Shown piece after piece: positions 1-7,814 of a stretch of DNA of 24,878 bases. The stretch's first letter is position 1. Each line of letters starts with the position of its first letter. The stretch comes from Sulfopaludibacter sp035551455 (GTDB lineage Bacteria > Acidobacteriota > Terriglobia > Bryobacterales > Bryobacteraceae). The position numbers were made by a program, and so were the translations under genes. Location: assembly GCA_035551455.1 (NCBI GenBank), contig DASZMZ010000247.1:1-24878 (forward strand), given 5' to 3'. The notes under the pieces are model-generated. The model was given only the letters and a program-made list of their open reading frames with translations, was not told the origin of the DNA and searched no databases.

Positions 1-64
1 CCCTCGTTGTAACGTTTATATCGGGAGCATATGGCCCTATCCTCAAAGGCGGTACGATGGCGGC

Positions 65-934
65 ATGAGTGTGCAGACAAGACGCTTCCCATTGCAAGGA
101 ACGATGCTGCTAATAATCGGTTCTGGAGTGTTCGGCTCTTATACCGCAGGTCGTGCCCAATCTATAGACCTCGACCGTTTGGCCGGGCGGGATCTTTGGA
201 GGGATCGGGCTTCTGACAGCGAGATGCTGGCGATCAAAAGGCTCATTGGTGAGATCCCCAAGGGATTTGTGTTGCAACCCGCCCCTTGGCACGTCTGGGA
301 GACAACGAGCGACGGCCAACCCCGGTACGTCGTGTTGCTCGGCGAAGCTCTCAGCATGATTCCTGGTGGCTCCTCTGCATGCCTGCAACTTTTCGATGCG
401 GGCGCGAGGAAGATAGCCAGTTCATCCTTCCAGATTGGCTGGCGGAGTATGCCAGTTGATGCGTCGCTGGAGTATTCAAGGGACGCCGGAACTGATTTCG
501 TCGTTCTTCATATGACTCCGGTTGTCAATGGCAGACCAATCGCGAAGGAGTATTTCGCGATAAACCACGACCAGATTCGACTGGTTCGCCTCGAAAATGA
601 CAAGGGCGAAATCGTTCAGAACGATTACGTCTTTCCTAACGCTCAAATTGGTCCAGTTCCTGATGCAAAAACACCAGACCAGTGGGCCCGGTTGCTGCAA
701 TCGAAAGACCTGGCTGACGTGCTCTCAGCTCTTACCTTTCTGGGAGGGAGACACCTCCCAGAACCCGCACGTAACTTCGATGGTGAAAGCAAATACGCCG
801 GAATGTTTCAGCAACTATTGGGTAGTTCAGGAATTCGGGAATTGATCGTTCATCTTGAGACCTCGGATCACGAGTGGGTTAGGCAGGCGGCCACTCTCGC
901 CGCTCGTGGCGCTCGCGAACGCCTGCTCTATTAG
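65..934 (+). CDS. Secreted hypothetical protein with a C-terminal HEAT-like helix pair
   Basis: I do not recognise a named family. The 289-residue product starts with a plausible Sec signal: two arginines in the n-region (residues 6-7), a hydrophobic stretch at about 14-27, and a small-residue cleavage site near GRAQS (about 31-35). The middle looks like a mixed beta domain. The last 40 residues (about 245-289) resemble one HEAT-type helical pair. An internal ATG at 104 is preceded by AAGGA at good spacing and would give 276 residues, but that version loses the positively charged n-region, so I keep the ATG at 65. The 65 start has no clear ribosome binding site; TACGAT lies 6 nt upstream. The next gene is on the opposite strand and converges on it. 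The large secreted protein at 10669-13083 also has HEAT-like segments, so a loose relationship is possible but unproven. Confidence 0.7.
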   Translation: MSVQTRRFPLQGTMLLIIGSGVFGSYTAGRAQSIDLDRLAGRDLWRDRASDSEMLAIKRLIGEIPKGFVLQPAPWHVWETTSDGQPRYVVLLGEALSMIPGGSSACLQLFDAGARKIASSSFQIGWRSMPVDASLEYSRDAGTDFVVLHMTPVVNGRPIAKEYFAINHDQIRLVRLENDKGEIVQNDYVFPNAQIGPVPDAKTPDQWARLLQSKDLADVLSALTFLGGRHLPEPARNFDGESKYAGMFQQLLGSSGIRELIVHLETSDHEWVRQAATLAARGARERLLY

Positions 935-1001
935 GACTCTTCAGCCAAAGGGCCGATATCGGGTTGCCTTCGGGAATCTGTACCTCCTGCGGGTTAAATG
1001 G

Positions 1002-1030
1002 CCGATAACGGTTGAAAACGGGGTTGTCGG
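1002..1030. repeat. Copy 1 of a ~30-bp inverted-repeat element
   Basis: The element begins CCGATAAC and ends GTTGTCGG, arms that pair at 7 of 8 positions plus one G-T pair. Its right half (AAACGGGGTTGTCGGA) recurs almost exactly at 2339-2355. Outer arms GGTTAA (about 991-996) and TTAACC (about 1035-1040) lengthen the imperfect palindrome. It lies in the 167-bp gap between two convergent genes. I read it as a small dispersed repeat. Confidence 0.6.
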
Positions 1031-1101
1031 AACTTAACCGGCGCGGTCCCGCTTTGGGGGACCACACATATTGTTCCCAATGCTCGACTGTGGACGCTCT
1101 G

Positions 1102-2226
1102 CTACTTCGGGTGGATCGTCAATACAACCGGAAGTAATGTCTTGCTGGTGGCGCTGCACACCAAGTTGCCCGCGAGAGCTTGGCAATCCTGCACAAGATC
1201 TGGGACAACGACCTTGCGCCAGTGAGTTCCCATGTCTACCGTATAGACCAGCGTCCGCTTCTCAGCGGTTTCTTGCGGGGAAGCGGGTGGCTCGGTTACG
1301 AACACAAAGCCCAACCGCTCGGACAGAAAATGCAAGTTCCACGCAAACCCGTTTTGCAAGGCATCGCTCACCTGCCTCGTCCATGTCTTTCCACCATCGG
1401 TCGTGGCGAAGAGGTACGTCCCGTTCCCGTGGAATCCCTCCCGCGCGACGTACTCAACGATGAGAAAGCCTCGGTCTCAATTGAGGAAACACAGATCTTT
1501 CAAATTGACCGGGCGATTCGGTGTGGGTGTCAGGGATCTCTCCCACGTCTTACCACCATCGTCTGTCCGAAAAAGGACGATGCCGCGATCGGTCGCGGTA
1601 GCGGCCCAACCCACATCGGCCGAGAGAAACGACACCACTGGGAACTCGCCCGCATCATACGGAATGGCAGCCTTGCTCCAGGTGCGTCCTCCATCCGCTG
1701 TTCGGACGAGAGTTCTGGTCCAGAAGCGTCCATCCGGTGAATTCGCCTGCGATGTAGATTCGATTCCCCACCAGTGGGTTGTGTCCAGAATATTGGGAAA
1801 TACCGGAAACTTTCCGGTCACGTCTTCCCAGGTCTCGCCACTGTTTCGTGTTTCAAACAGCAGAGGTTCGCCAAACAATGTATAGGTCTCAACCCAACCC
1901 CTCTCGGCGTCAACGAAGGCAACGGAGGGTGACATAGCGTAATGTTCCGTGCGTGGCACCTCCCTCCAGGTACGACCGCCGTCGCCGGTATGGAGGAGTA
2001 TTCGGTCGCCCACACCTTGTCCGTCCGGAGGAGGCCAAGATTCCCCAACGGCCCACGCCTCGCTAAGGGAAGTGAACAGCGTCGAGCCAAGGGTCCAAGG
2101 CTCTTTGCAGCCCAGACATTTGCCCTCTACCCGACTGAGATTAAACAGTGTATCCCGACGGGAAGATTCCTGCCCGCTCACAGGGAGCATCAACGCGAGT
2201 GCAATGGATAATAGCCGCTGAATCAC
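1102..2226 (-). pseudogene. YCF48/BNR Asp-box beta-propeller gene interrupted by an in-frame TGA
   Basis: The minus-strand frame from GTG 2226 to the stop at 1102 is 375 codons long and is open except for one TGA at 1479-1477 (codon 250). Coding signal continues in the same frame on both sides. Six Asp-box motifs of the form T-x-D-x-G-x-x-W or close variants follow one another (TGDGGRTW, TRNSGETW, TADGGRTW, TDDGGKTW, then past the stop TTDGGKTW and TVDMGTHW). The TGA replaces one residue in a repeated FLN-x-DRGF turn. The start has GGGAGG 6 nt upstream and a signal peptide (about residues 1-19), so the intact protein would be an exported six- or seven-blade propeller of the YCF48/BNR type. 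The stretch upstream of the stop could still give a 249-residue truncated product. Alternatives are a sequencing error or stop-codon readthrough; the context TGA-G gives no special support for readthrough. Confidence 0.8.
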
Positions 2227-2324
2227 GTTGCCTCCCTGGCGAAAAAGCTATCCTACTCCATGATAAGAGAAACGGACATTGGAATCTCGCACTAGACTAT
2301 CTGCGCGCGGAGGCTCCGTTCTTT

Positions 2325-2354
2325 CCGATAACTCCAGGTAAACGGGGTTGTCGG
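2325..2354. repeat. Copy 2 of a ~30-bp inverted-repeat element
   Basis: Same orientation as the copy at 1002-1030. It starts CCGATAAC and ends AAACGGGGTTGTCGG, with a different 7-nt centre. The two copies bracket the broken propeller gene. This one sits in the gap between that gene's start and hicB, where it may also overlap promoter sequence. Confidence 0.6.
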
Positions 2355-2411
2355 ACAGTGGCCGCATTTGCCAATGGAACATACGCGCATGGACGTGAAA
2401 CAATTGAAGGT

Positions 2412-2618
2412 ATGAAGCGACCGTTTGCGGCGACGGTATGGCGAGAAGGCAGATGGTACGTATCTCAGTGCCTGGAAGTAGATGTGGCCAGCCAAGGGAA
2501 GACTGAAGACGAGGCGCTATCGAACCTCAAAGAGGCTCTTGAATTGCATTTCGAGCCACCCAGGGCTACGCGGCCGCCCGCCGTGCGAACGGTTGAGGTC
2601 GAGGTCGGGGCGGCTTAA
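2412..2618 (+). CDS. hicB: HicB-type antitoxin
   Basis: The 68-residue product matches the short form of HicB: an RNase-H-like fold containing the stretches REGRWYVSQCLEVDVASQG and TEDEALSNLKEALELHF, and a VEVEVGAA C-terminus. In the known system HicB binds and neutralises the mRNA-cleaving toxin HicA and often represses the operon. The start at ATG 2412 gives the length expected for this short subfamily. The ribosome binding site is poor (GAAGG almost touching the start). No separate DNA-binding domain is visible. The partner downstream is damaged, so this looks like an orphaned antitoxin, which could still neutralise related HicA toxins encoded elsewhere. Confidence 0.82.
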   Translation: MKRPFAATVWREGRWYVSQCLEVDVASQGKTEDEALSNLKEALELHFEPPRATRPPAVRTVEVEVGAA

Positions 2619-2760
2619 GCCGGAATCGTTTCGCGAGATGAAGCGCCGATTGGAGCGGGCCGGTTTCGCCGAGACGGGCCAAAAGGGCAGTCACGTCAAA
2701 TTTGTTCGCCGACGTGAACCGAACGCCGACGATTCTTCTGCCCGGGAAGCTATCAGATAG
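2614..2760 (+). pseudogene. hicA: Decayed hicA toxin remnant
   Basis: Reading from 2614, the frame gives a HicA N-terminus (KPESFREMKRRLERAGF, then GQKGSHVKFVRR) containing the conserved GSH histidine of the double-stranded-RNA-binding-like toxin fold. After that the sequence stops resembling HicA and ends at 2760. The +1 frame across the same bases gives NRTPTILLPGK, which looks more like the expected valine/proline-rich strand, so a frameshift around 2710-2725 is likely. The first codon is CTT where an ATG would be expected next to the hicB stop; the first real ATG (2638) skips the first helix residues. The usual C-terminal helix (GTLRSILRQAG-like) is absent. The frame begins within the last codons of hicB, the normal arrangement for this module. 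Confidence 0.65.
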
Positions 2761-2795
2761 CCAGACGGAGGGATACCATAATCTGGACCCTTTAT

Positions 2796-2882
2796 TGGTG
2801 CGGATGATAGGACTTGAACCTACACTCCCTTGCGGGAACTGGAACCTAAATCCAGCGCGTCTGCCAATTTCGCCACATCCGC
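2796..2882 (-). tRNA. tRNA-Leu (anticodon UAG)
   Basis: Read on the minus strand this is a complete class II tRNA. It has acceptor arms GCGGATG and CATCCGC, discriminator A and an encoded CCA (2796-2798). The D arm contains the AAATTGGCAGA loop. The anticodon stem CTGGA/TCCAG encloses the loop TTTAGGT, giving UAG. There is a long variable arm (TCCCGCAAGGGA) and a T loop TTCAAGT. UAG reads CUN leucine codons. The 3' end faces the hicA remnant. Confidence 0.96.
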
Positions 2883-2895
2883 ACGATCTGAAAAA

Positions 2896-2901
2896 ATTAT
2901 A
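2896..2901 (-). promoter_or_regulatory. -10 box for tRNA-Leu
   Basis: A perfect TATAAT on the minus strand, 13 nt before the mature 5' end of tRNA-Leu and followed by a T run. I see no convincing -35. It lies just past the stop codon of the DUF1501 gene. Confidence 0.55.
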
Positions 2902-2920
2902 GCGTATGGCGGCGGGAGGC

Positions 2921-4168
2921 CTACGCCAGCAGGCCGGGGAATTTGGGCGAGTAGCCGGGGAAGACATCCTTCACCTGGGGACTGCCGGTGTGGTTGGCGA
3001 CGAGTTCGCCGAGGACGTCGCGGAAATCGGTGGTGAGGGCGAGGTCGCGGCCTTCGTACAACTGCTCCTTCTCCAGACCGGGCCACTTGCCGTAGACCTT
3101 GCCGCCCTTGACGTCGCCACCCATCGCGAACATGTAGTTGGCGTGGCCGTGATCGGTGCCGCGATTGCCGTTCTCGTGCGCCGTGCGGCCGAATTCCGAC
3201 ATGGTGACCAGGGTCACGTCGCTCATACGGTCGCCCATATCCTGCCAGAAGGCCGCCAACGCATTGCCGTAATCGCGAAGCAGATTGGCGAGTTGGCCTT
3301 CGGAGGCGCGCGCGCCGAGTTCATTCACATGATGGTCCCAGCCGCCGATATCGGCGAAGGCCATTTCCATGCCCACGTCGCTCTTGATGAGTTGCGCGAT
3401 CTGCCGGAGACTGTCGCCGAAGCGGCTGCGCGGATACTCGGCGGCGTTGGCCGGGGTGTAGGTCTGGCGCTGAATGGACTGCAGCATGGATACCGCCTCG
3501 AAGGTCTCGCGGCCGGTGGCCTGGAGTTTGGTGTCCTTTGAGCTCATGTACATGTCTTCGAACTGTTTGGCGGCTGCCGCGTTGCGCACCTGGAAATTGC
3601 CGATGCTCTGCAGCGAGATGGCGGCTTCGCTGCCGCGCAGGGCCCGCGGAAGCGTCGCGCCCAACGCCACGGCGCGGACCGGAGAGACTTTGCCTGCGGG
3701 CTTGGGTAATGCGCGATTCATCCAGCCGCTATCGGTGGCCTTGAAGCCCGGCGTACCGGACTCCATGTAGTCCTGCGCATCGAAGTGGGAGCGAGTGGGG
3801 TCGGGCGAGCCGACGGCATCGACGATGGCCAGATGCTGATTGTCCCAGAGCGGCTTCAGGCGCGCGAGCGAGGGGTGGAGTCCGAAGAAGCCGTCGAGGT
3901 CGATGGCGGCGTCCTGCTGATGGTCGCTGTTCGCCGAGGGCCGCGGGACGGCGATGGTGGGGCGGAGTCCGTAATACGCCTTCTCGCCGTGCGGCACCAC
4001 GACGTTGAGACCGTCGGCGGCGCCGCGCTGGAAGATTGCCACCAGCACTTTCTTGCGCGCGGCCGGTTGATCGTTGGCGTAAAGCGCGCGCGTCAACCAG
4101 GCGGGCGTGCTGCCCATTCCCACCATGGCCAGTGCGGAATTGCGAAGAAATATGCGACGAGAGCTCAT
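2921..4168 (-). CDS. DUF1501 family protein, Tat-exported
   Basis: The 415-residue product has a twin-arginine-type leader (SRRIFLRNSALAMVGM, residues 3-18). The body follows the DUF1501 pattern, a family with an alkaline-phosphatase/sulfatase-like fold: QRGAADGLN (about 47-55), PDPTRSHFDAQDYME, GGWDHH near 275, a serine-rich MSEFGRT near 325, then DHGHANYMFAMGGDVKGG. The His and Asp clusters are consistent with metal binding. The biochemical role is not established for the family. It lies 17 nt after the DUF1800 gene on the same strand, and the two almost certainly form one transcript; this pairing is common in Acidobacteriota, Planctomycetes and Proteobacteria and implies a shared extracytoplasmic job. 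Confidence 0.93.
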   Translation of the reverse strand: MSSRRIFLRNSALAMVGMGSTPAWLTRALYANDQPAARKKVLVAIFQRGAADGLNVVVPHGEKAYYGLRPTIAVPRPSANSDHQQDAAIDLDGFFGLHPSLARLKPLWDNQHLAIVDAVGSPDPTRSHFDAQDYMESGTPGFKATDSGWMNRALPKPAGKVSPVRAVALGATLPRALRGSEAAISLQSIGNFQVRNAAAAKQFEDMYMSSKDTKLQATGRETFEAVSMLQSIQRQTYTPANAAEYPRSRFGDSLRQIAQLIKSDVGMEMAFADIGGWDHHVNELGARASEGQLANLLRDYGNALAAFWQDMGDRMSDVTLVTMSEFGRTAHENGNRGTDHGHANYMFAMGGDVKGGKVYGKWPGLEKEQLYEGRDLALTTDFRDVLGELVANHTGSPQVKDVFPGYSPKFPGLLA

Positions 4169-4185
4169 AACAGATACCCCTTGCC

Positions 4186-5937
4186 TTAACGCTTCTGAAA
4201 CTCCGGAGACCCCAGCGCGAAGGCCTGCGCGTCATCCGGTTTGGCGGCTTGCGCCACCTCCACTTTTACGCCCGGCACCTTGTTGTCGGCCAGTTGCAGC
4301 GCGAAGTTCATGCGCGCCACCAGACCGGCGGAATTGAGCCATTCCCTGCTCGAATTCGAGTAGCCGGTGGGCTCCTGCTTGCGATAGAGCGGCTCGCCGA
4401 GTTGGGCCACCTGATTGGTGAGGGCGAAGGCGAAATCCACATCGCCGTTCACCGCGCGCACGGCGCTCGCCACCATCTCCAGCGGCGATTTCATTTTGCT
4501 GCGATAGGCGGCCACGCTCCAGAATTCCTTCGAGTTGAGCATGGTTTCCAGCACCTGGCGAATATCGCCATCACTTTTGAGGAACGTCTGCGCCATGGCG
4601 TTCACTAGAGAGGCAGGCGGCTCGTCTGCCACGAAGTGCTGCGCCAGGTTGCGGGAAATGAAGCGGGCCGTCGCCGGGCTGTGCGAGAGGATGTCCAACA
4701 CCTTTTCGCCGTCCTGAATGCCGCCGCCGGCGGGGATGGTCACGCCGAGCACCACTTTTTCGCCGCGGTCGTGCTGGCGCGGAGCGAAGGTGAACTTGCC
4801 GCCGCGCTGCGGCTGATTGATAGTCCAGCCGGTGAAGCAGCGCGCTACTTCCGTCACATCCTTCTGTGTGTAGCCGCCGTCCACGCCGAGCGTGTGGAGC
4901 TCGAGCAGTTCGCGGCCGTAGTTTTCGTTCAAGCCGCGGCGGCGCTGCTCTTTTTTCACGCCGCGGGGTTGCGGGGCGTCGGGACCCACGCTCTGCCAAT
5001 TGTCCAGATAGAACAGCATGGCGGGACTCTTGGCGGTGGCTTCCAGCAGGTCGCGAAACTTGCCGAGGACGTGCGGACGGATGGCGTCGCGCTCGTATTC
5101 GGTGACCAGGTAACGGTCGGCGCCTTTTTCCAGATAGATGTTGAAGTGATTGAACCAGAAGTCCACCAACTGTTCATTCAGTTGGCGCGTGCTGTAGACG
5201 GCGCGGAGCATCTTGGCTTCCATGAGGTCGCGCGCCACCACCTGCTGGGGGCCGTTCGCCAGAATCAGCTTGCGGCGCATTTCGGGAGTGGCTGCCGCAT
5301 ACATGGCCTGCCGCAATTGCGCGGGCATGGCGCCGATCACGTCGTCCTGCTTCTCGGCGGGCAGCGACTGGAAGAAGGCCACTCGCTGCTGGGGCGTGCC
5401 CTGGCGGAGGGCGCGGAGTTGTTCGGGCGTGAGGATGGTGCGCAGCGCGGCCGCCTCGGGGGCGCCGGGCGGGGGAGCGGCATCGCCGCCGGCAGCCTGT
5501 TTGTTCTCATACTTGGCCACCAGTTTTTCGATGAGGACGCGCCGGTCCGGGTCGGTTGGAAATGGCACCTGTCCCGCCACCATCTGCTTCACCATCTGGG
5601 GCGTGGGATAGTTGCGGACCAGTTCTTCGCTGGACATGGCGAGGGTGTCCAGATACTTCAGTTTGGCTTCCAGCGTGGGATTTTCGGGAATCTGGTCGGG
5701 ATGCAACTGCAGTTCGATCCACTTCTTCAGGCCCATGGCCTTGACCTGCGCCGCTTCGCCCGGGCGGGCGCCGAAGGTCAGGCGGCTTAAGGCCTGAGAA
5801 ATTCGCTGGTCTTTCGGGATTTCCTGAAAAAACTGGCGGGTGTCGTCGGCACTCTTCTTCTTCGCGTATGCGGAGATCCCAGTGAAGGTTGCCAGACAGG
5901 CCGCGGAAACCAGCACGCACTGTGCAGTTCTTCGCAT
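4186..5937 (-). CDS. DUF1800 family secreted protein
   Basis: The 583-residue product has a Sec signal (MRRTAQCVLVSAACLATFTGISAYA). The family signature lies around residues 335-375: GLNENYGRELLELHTLGV, followed by DGGYTQKDVTEVARCFTGW. An earlier family block reads QLVDFWFNHFNIY, and LFYLDNWQS lies between the two. Residues 140-165 carry an alanine/proline-rich linker. The start is supported by GAGGA about 6 nt upstream, with TAGTAT a little further up as a possible -10. It is the first gene of a two-gene unit with DUF1501. Molecular function is unknown; family neighbourhoods suggest surface or periplasmic polymer-related work, which is inference only. Confidence 0.93.
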   Translation of the reverse strand: MRRTAQCVLVSAACLATFTGISAYAKKKSADDTRQFFQEIPKDQRISQALSRLTFGARPGEAAQVKAMGLKKWIELQLHPDQIPENPTLEAKLKYLDTLAMSSEELVRNYPTPQMVKQMVAGQVPFPTDPDRRVLIEKLVAKYENKQAAGGDAAPPPGAPEAAALRTILTPEQLRALRQGTPQQRVAFFQSLPAEKQDDVIGAMPAQLRQAMYAAATPEMRRKLILANGPQQVVARDLMEAKMLRAVYSTRQLNEQLVDFWFNHFNIYLEKGADRYLVTEYERDAIRPHVLGKFRDLLEATAKSPAMLFYLDNWQSVGPDAPQPRGVKKEQRRRGLNENYGRELLELHTLGVDGGYTQKDVTEVARCFTGWTINQPQRGGKFTFAPRQHDRGEKVVLGVTIPAGGGIQDGEKVLDILSHSPATARFISRNLAQHFVADEPPASLVNAMAQTFLKSDGDIRQVLETMLNSKEFWSVAAYRSKMKSPLEMVASAVRAVNGDVDFAFALTNQVAQLGEPLYRKQEPTGYSNSSREWLNSAGLVARMNFALQLADNKVPGVKVEVAQAAKPDDAQAFALGSPEFQKR

Positions 5938-6046
5938 CTTGTCCTCTGTCCATACTAAACTCCTGATTCGCCGCGGAGTTGCGCAGGCGCGGGGTAAATC
6001 TGTGTAAACGGCCGCATCGCGCGCTATAGTGAATCAGGAGAACGTG

Positions 6047-6730
6047 ATGTTGAGGATTCTACCCCTTTTTCTCCTGCTGCCGCTGGCCGGTATGGCAGTC
6101 TTCGCGCAGTCCGCCACTCCGGGCACCATTCAGGCTACGGGCACCGCCACAGTCAACGCGAAGCCCGATCAGGTGCAGTTGGACGTTACCGTGATCACGC
6201 AGGGCAGCACCGCGGCCCTGGCCGGGCAGGCGAACGCCACGCAAACCAACGCCATGATCGCCTCGCTGCAAAAGGTGCTGGGCACGAGCGGCACCATCGA
6301 AACGGTAGGCTATTCGCTGTATCCACGGTATAGCACCACTACGGGGCAGAGCTCGACAATCATTGGCTATACCGCGCAGAATACCGTTCGCGCGACATCC
6401 TTCGATCTGTCGCTTGCCGGGTCGCTGATCGATACAGCCAACCAAGGCGGGGCCGGCAGCGTGGGCGGCCTTACATTCGGTTTGCAGGACCCGGAGCCTA
6501 CGCATCTGCAGGCATTAACGCTGGCCGCCAAACAGGCGCAGGCGCATGCGACGGCGATGGCCGCGGGGGTGGGAGCCAAGACCGGGAGCGTGCTGTCGGC
6601 GGTGGAAGGCAGCGCGAATTCGGTGGTTCCGATCTATGCCGCGGGCGGCGCGTCGAGCAGCACCCCTGTGGTCTCCGGCACGGTCAGCGTGTCGGCTACC
6701 GTCACCATTACGGTGCAATTGCTGCAATGA
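6047..6730 (+). CDS. SIMPL (DUF541) domain exported protein
   Basis: The 227-residue product begins with a Sec signal (MLRILPLFLLLPLAGMAVFA, cleavage after FAQS) and then the SIMPL/DUF541 pattern: GTATVNAKPDQVQLDVTV, a long helix with repeated NA and MIASLQKVL, GYTAQNTVRAT, and the closing VSVSATVTITVQL. Members are periplasmic or outer-membrane associated and are tied to stress resistance in several bacteria, with no agreed activity. I chose ATG 6047 over the in-frame GTG at 6029 because CAGGAG lies 6 nt before 6047. TATAGT at 6025-6030 could be its -10. It is divergent from DUF1800 and only 7 nt ahead of msrA, so the two are probably co-transcribed. Confidence 0.9.
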   Translation: MLRILPLFLLLPLAGMAVFAQSATPGTIQATGTATVNAKPDQVQLDVTVITQGSTAALAGQANATQTNAMIASLQKVLGTSGTIETVGYSLYPRYSTTTGQSSTIIGYTAQNTVRATSFDLSLAGSLIDTANQGGAGSVGGLTFGLQDPEPTHLQALTLAAKQAQAHATAMAAGVGAKTGSVLSAVEGSANSVVPIYAAGGASSSTPVVSGTVSVSATVTITVQLLQ

Positions 6731-6737
6731 TTGAAGG

Positions 6738-7283
6738 ATGGCCACTCAAGAGATCGCAACTCTAGGCGGCGGCTGTTTCTGGTGTCTGGAAGCCGTCTAC
6801 GACGAAATGGAAGGCGTGGTGTCGGTGGAATCCGGGTACATGGGCGGCCGGAATCCGAACCCTTCTTATCAGGCTGTCTGCACGGGAACGACGGGTCACG
6901 TGGAAGTGGTGCAGGTGACTTTCGATTCGGAGATTACCACTTACCGCGAGATTCTGGAAGTCTTCTTCGCCATCCACGACCCCACGTCGCTGGACCGGCA
7001 GGGCAACGATTCGGGCACACAATACCGCTCCGTGATCTTCTATCACTCCGAGGCGCAAAAGGCGGTTGCCGAAGAGATGATCCGGGAATTGAATGGCGAA
7101 GGCGTGTGGCGCGACCCCATCGTCACGGAAGTGCGCGCCGCGGAGCCCTTTTATGTGGCCGAAGATTACCACCAGGAGTATTTCGCCAATAATCCGCGAC
7201 AGCCGTACTGCTCCTATGTGGTCGCCCCGAAAGTGAAAAAGTTTCGCGAGCACTTTGCCGAAAAACTGCGCCGCCGCGCGTGA
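6738..7283 (+). CDS. msrA: Peptide methionine-S-sulfoxide reductase MsrA
   Basis: The 181-residue product reduces methionine (S)-sulfoxide in proteins and free methionine. The catalytic motif GCFWC is at residues 12-16 with nucleophile Cys13. Other family blocks are GYMGGRNPNPSYQAVCTGTTGHVE (split here as GYMGGRNPNPSYQ and VCTGTTGHVE), HDPTSLDRQGND, GTQYRSVIFYH, and the tail QPYCSYVVAPKVKKF with candidate resolving Cys158. Length is normal for a free-standing MsrA without an MsrB fusion. There is no signal peptide, so it is cytoplasmic. It follows the SIMPL gene by 7 nt and precedes the phosphoesterase by 6 nt. The start has GAAGG directly against the ATG, an unusual spacing. Confidence 0.97.
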   Translation: MATQEIATLGGGCFWCLEAVYDEMEGVVSVESGYMGGRNPNPSYQAVCTGTTGHVEVVQVTFDSEITTYREILEVFFAIHDPTSLDRQGNDSGTQYRSVIFYHSEAQKAVAEEMIRELNGEGVWRDPIVTEVRAAEPFYVAEDYHQEYFANNPRQPYCSYVVAPKVKKFREHFAEKLRRRA

Positions 7284-7289
7284 CGCGTT

Positions 7290-7814
7290 ATGCGAATCGC
7301 CATCCTTTCCGATATCCACGATCACGTCTGGAATCTGGCCGCCGCGCTGGACGCGGTGCAGGATGCCGATGCGATGATCTGTTGCGGCGACCTCTGTTCG
7401 CCGTTTATCGTTCATCAACTGGGGCGCGGCTTCGCCAAGCCGATTCACATCGTGTTCGGCAATAACGACGGCGATCTTTACCGCATAACGGCGAATGGCC
7501 GCCGGTACCCGCAGATTCAACTGCACGGGGAATGGTTCCGCGGCGAGTTGGGCGGCCGGCGGATCGCCGTGAATCACTACGACAATATCGCGCGGCCCGT
7601 GGCCGCTTCGGGCGAGTTTGACCTGGTTTGCTTCGGCCACAATCATGTCTTCGAGATCAGCCGCGTGGGGGCTGCGCTGGCGGTGAATCCAGGCGCGATT
7701 ATGGGCGCCAGGTTTGATGCGGAAGGGCTGCGCACGGATGTCGAGGCCACTTATGTTGTGTACGAGAGCGACAGCGGCGAGGCTGTGCGATGCGTGGTTT
7801 CGGGTGGAAAGTAG
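7290..7814 (+). CDS. YfcE/MJ0936-type metallophosphoesterase
   Basis: The 174-residue product carries all calcineurin-like metal motifs in order: DxH (Asp8, His10), GD (33-34), GNND (57-60), a lone His96, and GHNH (116-119), followed by NPGAIMGAR. Small members of this family hydrolyse phosphodiesters such as cyclic nucleotides or model substrates with two bound metal ions; the natural substrate cannot be read from sequence. The next gene has a nucleotide-cyclase-like core, so a cyclic nucleotide substrate is an attractive but unproven idea. It starts 6 nt after the msrA stop with no clear ribosome binding site, which suggests translational coupling. Its TAG stop overlaps the first repeat of the downstream palindromic array. 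Confidence 0.9.
   Translation: MRIAILSDIHDHVWNLAAALDAVQDADAMICCGDLCSPFIVHQLGRGFAKPIHIVFGNNDGDLYRITANGRRYPQIQLHGEWFRGELGGRRIAVNHYDNIARPVAASGEFDLVCFGHNHVFEISRVGAALAVNPGAIMGARFDAEGLRTDVEATYVVYESDSGEAVRCVVSGGK

Noticed and set aside
1045..1063. Hairpin GGTCCC-N7-GGGACC as a terminator between two convergent genes
   Set aside because: Neither strand has a U tract after the stem; it may be part of the neighbouring repeat.
4636..5790. 384-codon plus-strand open frame
   Set aside because: It lies entirely antisense to the DUF1800 gene; high GC keeps the opposite strand open.
6029..6046. GTG at 6029 as the SIMPL start
   Set aside because: It lies within the likely -10 (TATAGT) and has no ribosome binding site, whereas ATG 6047 has CAGGAG at proper spacing.
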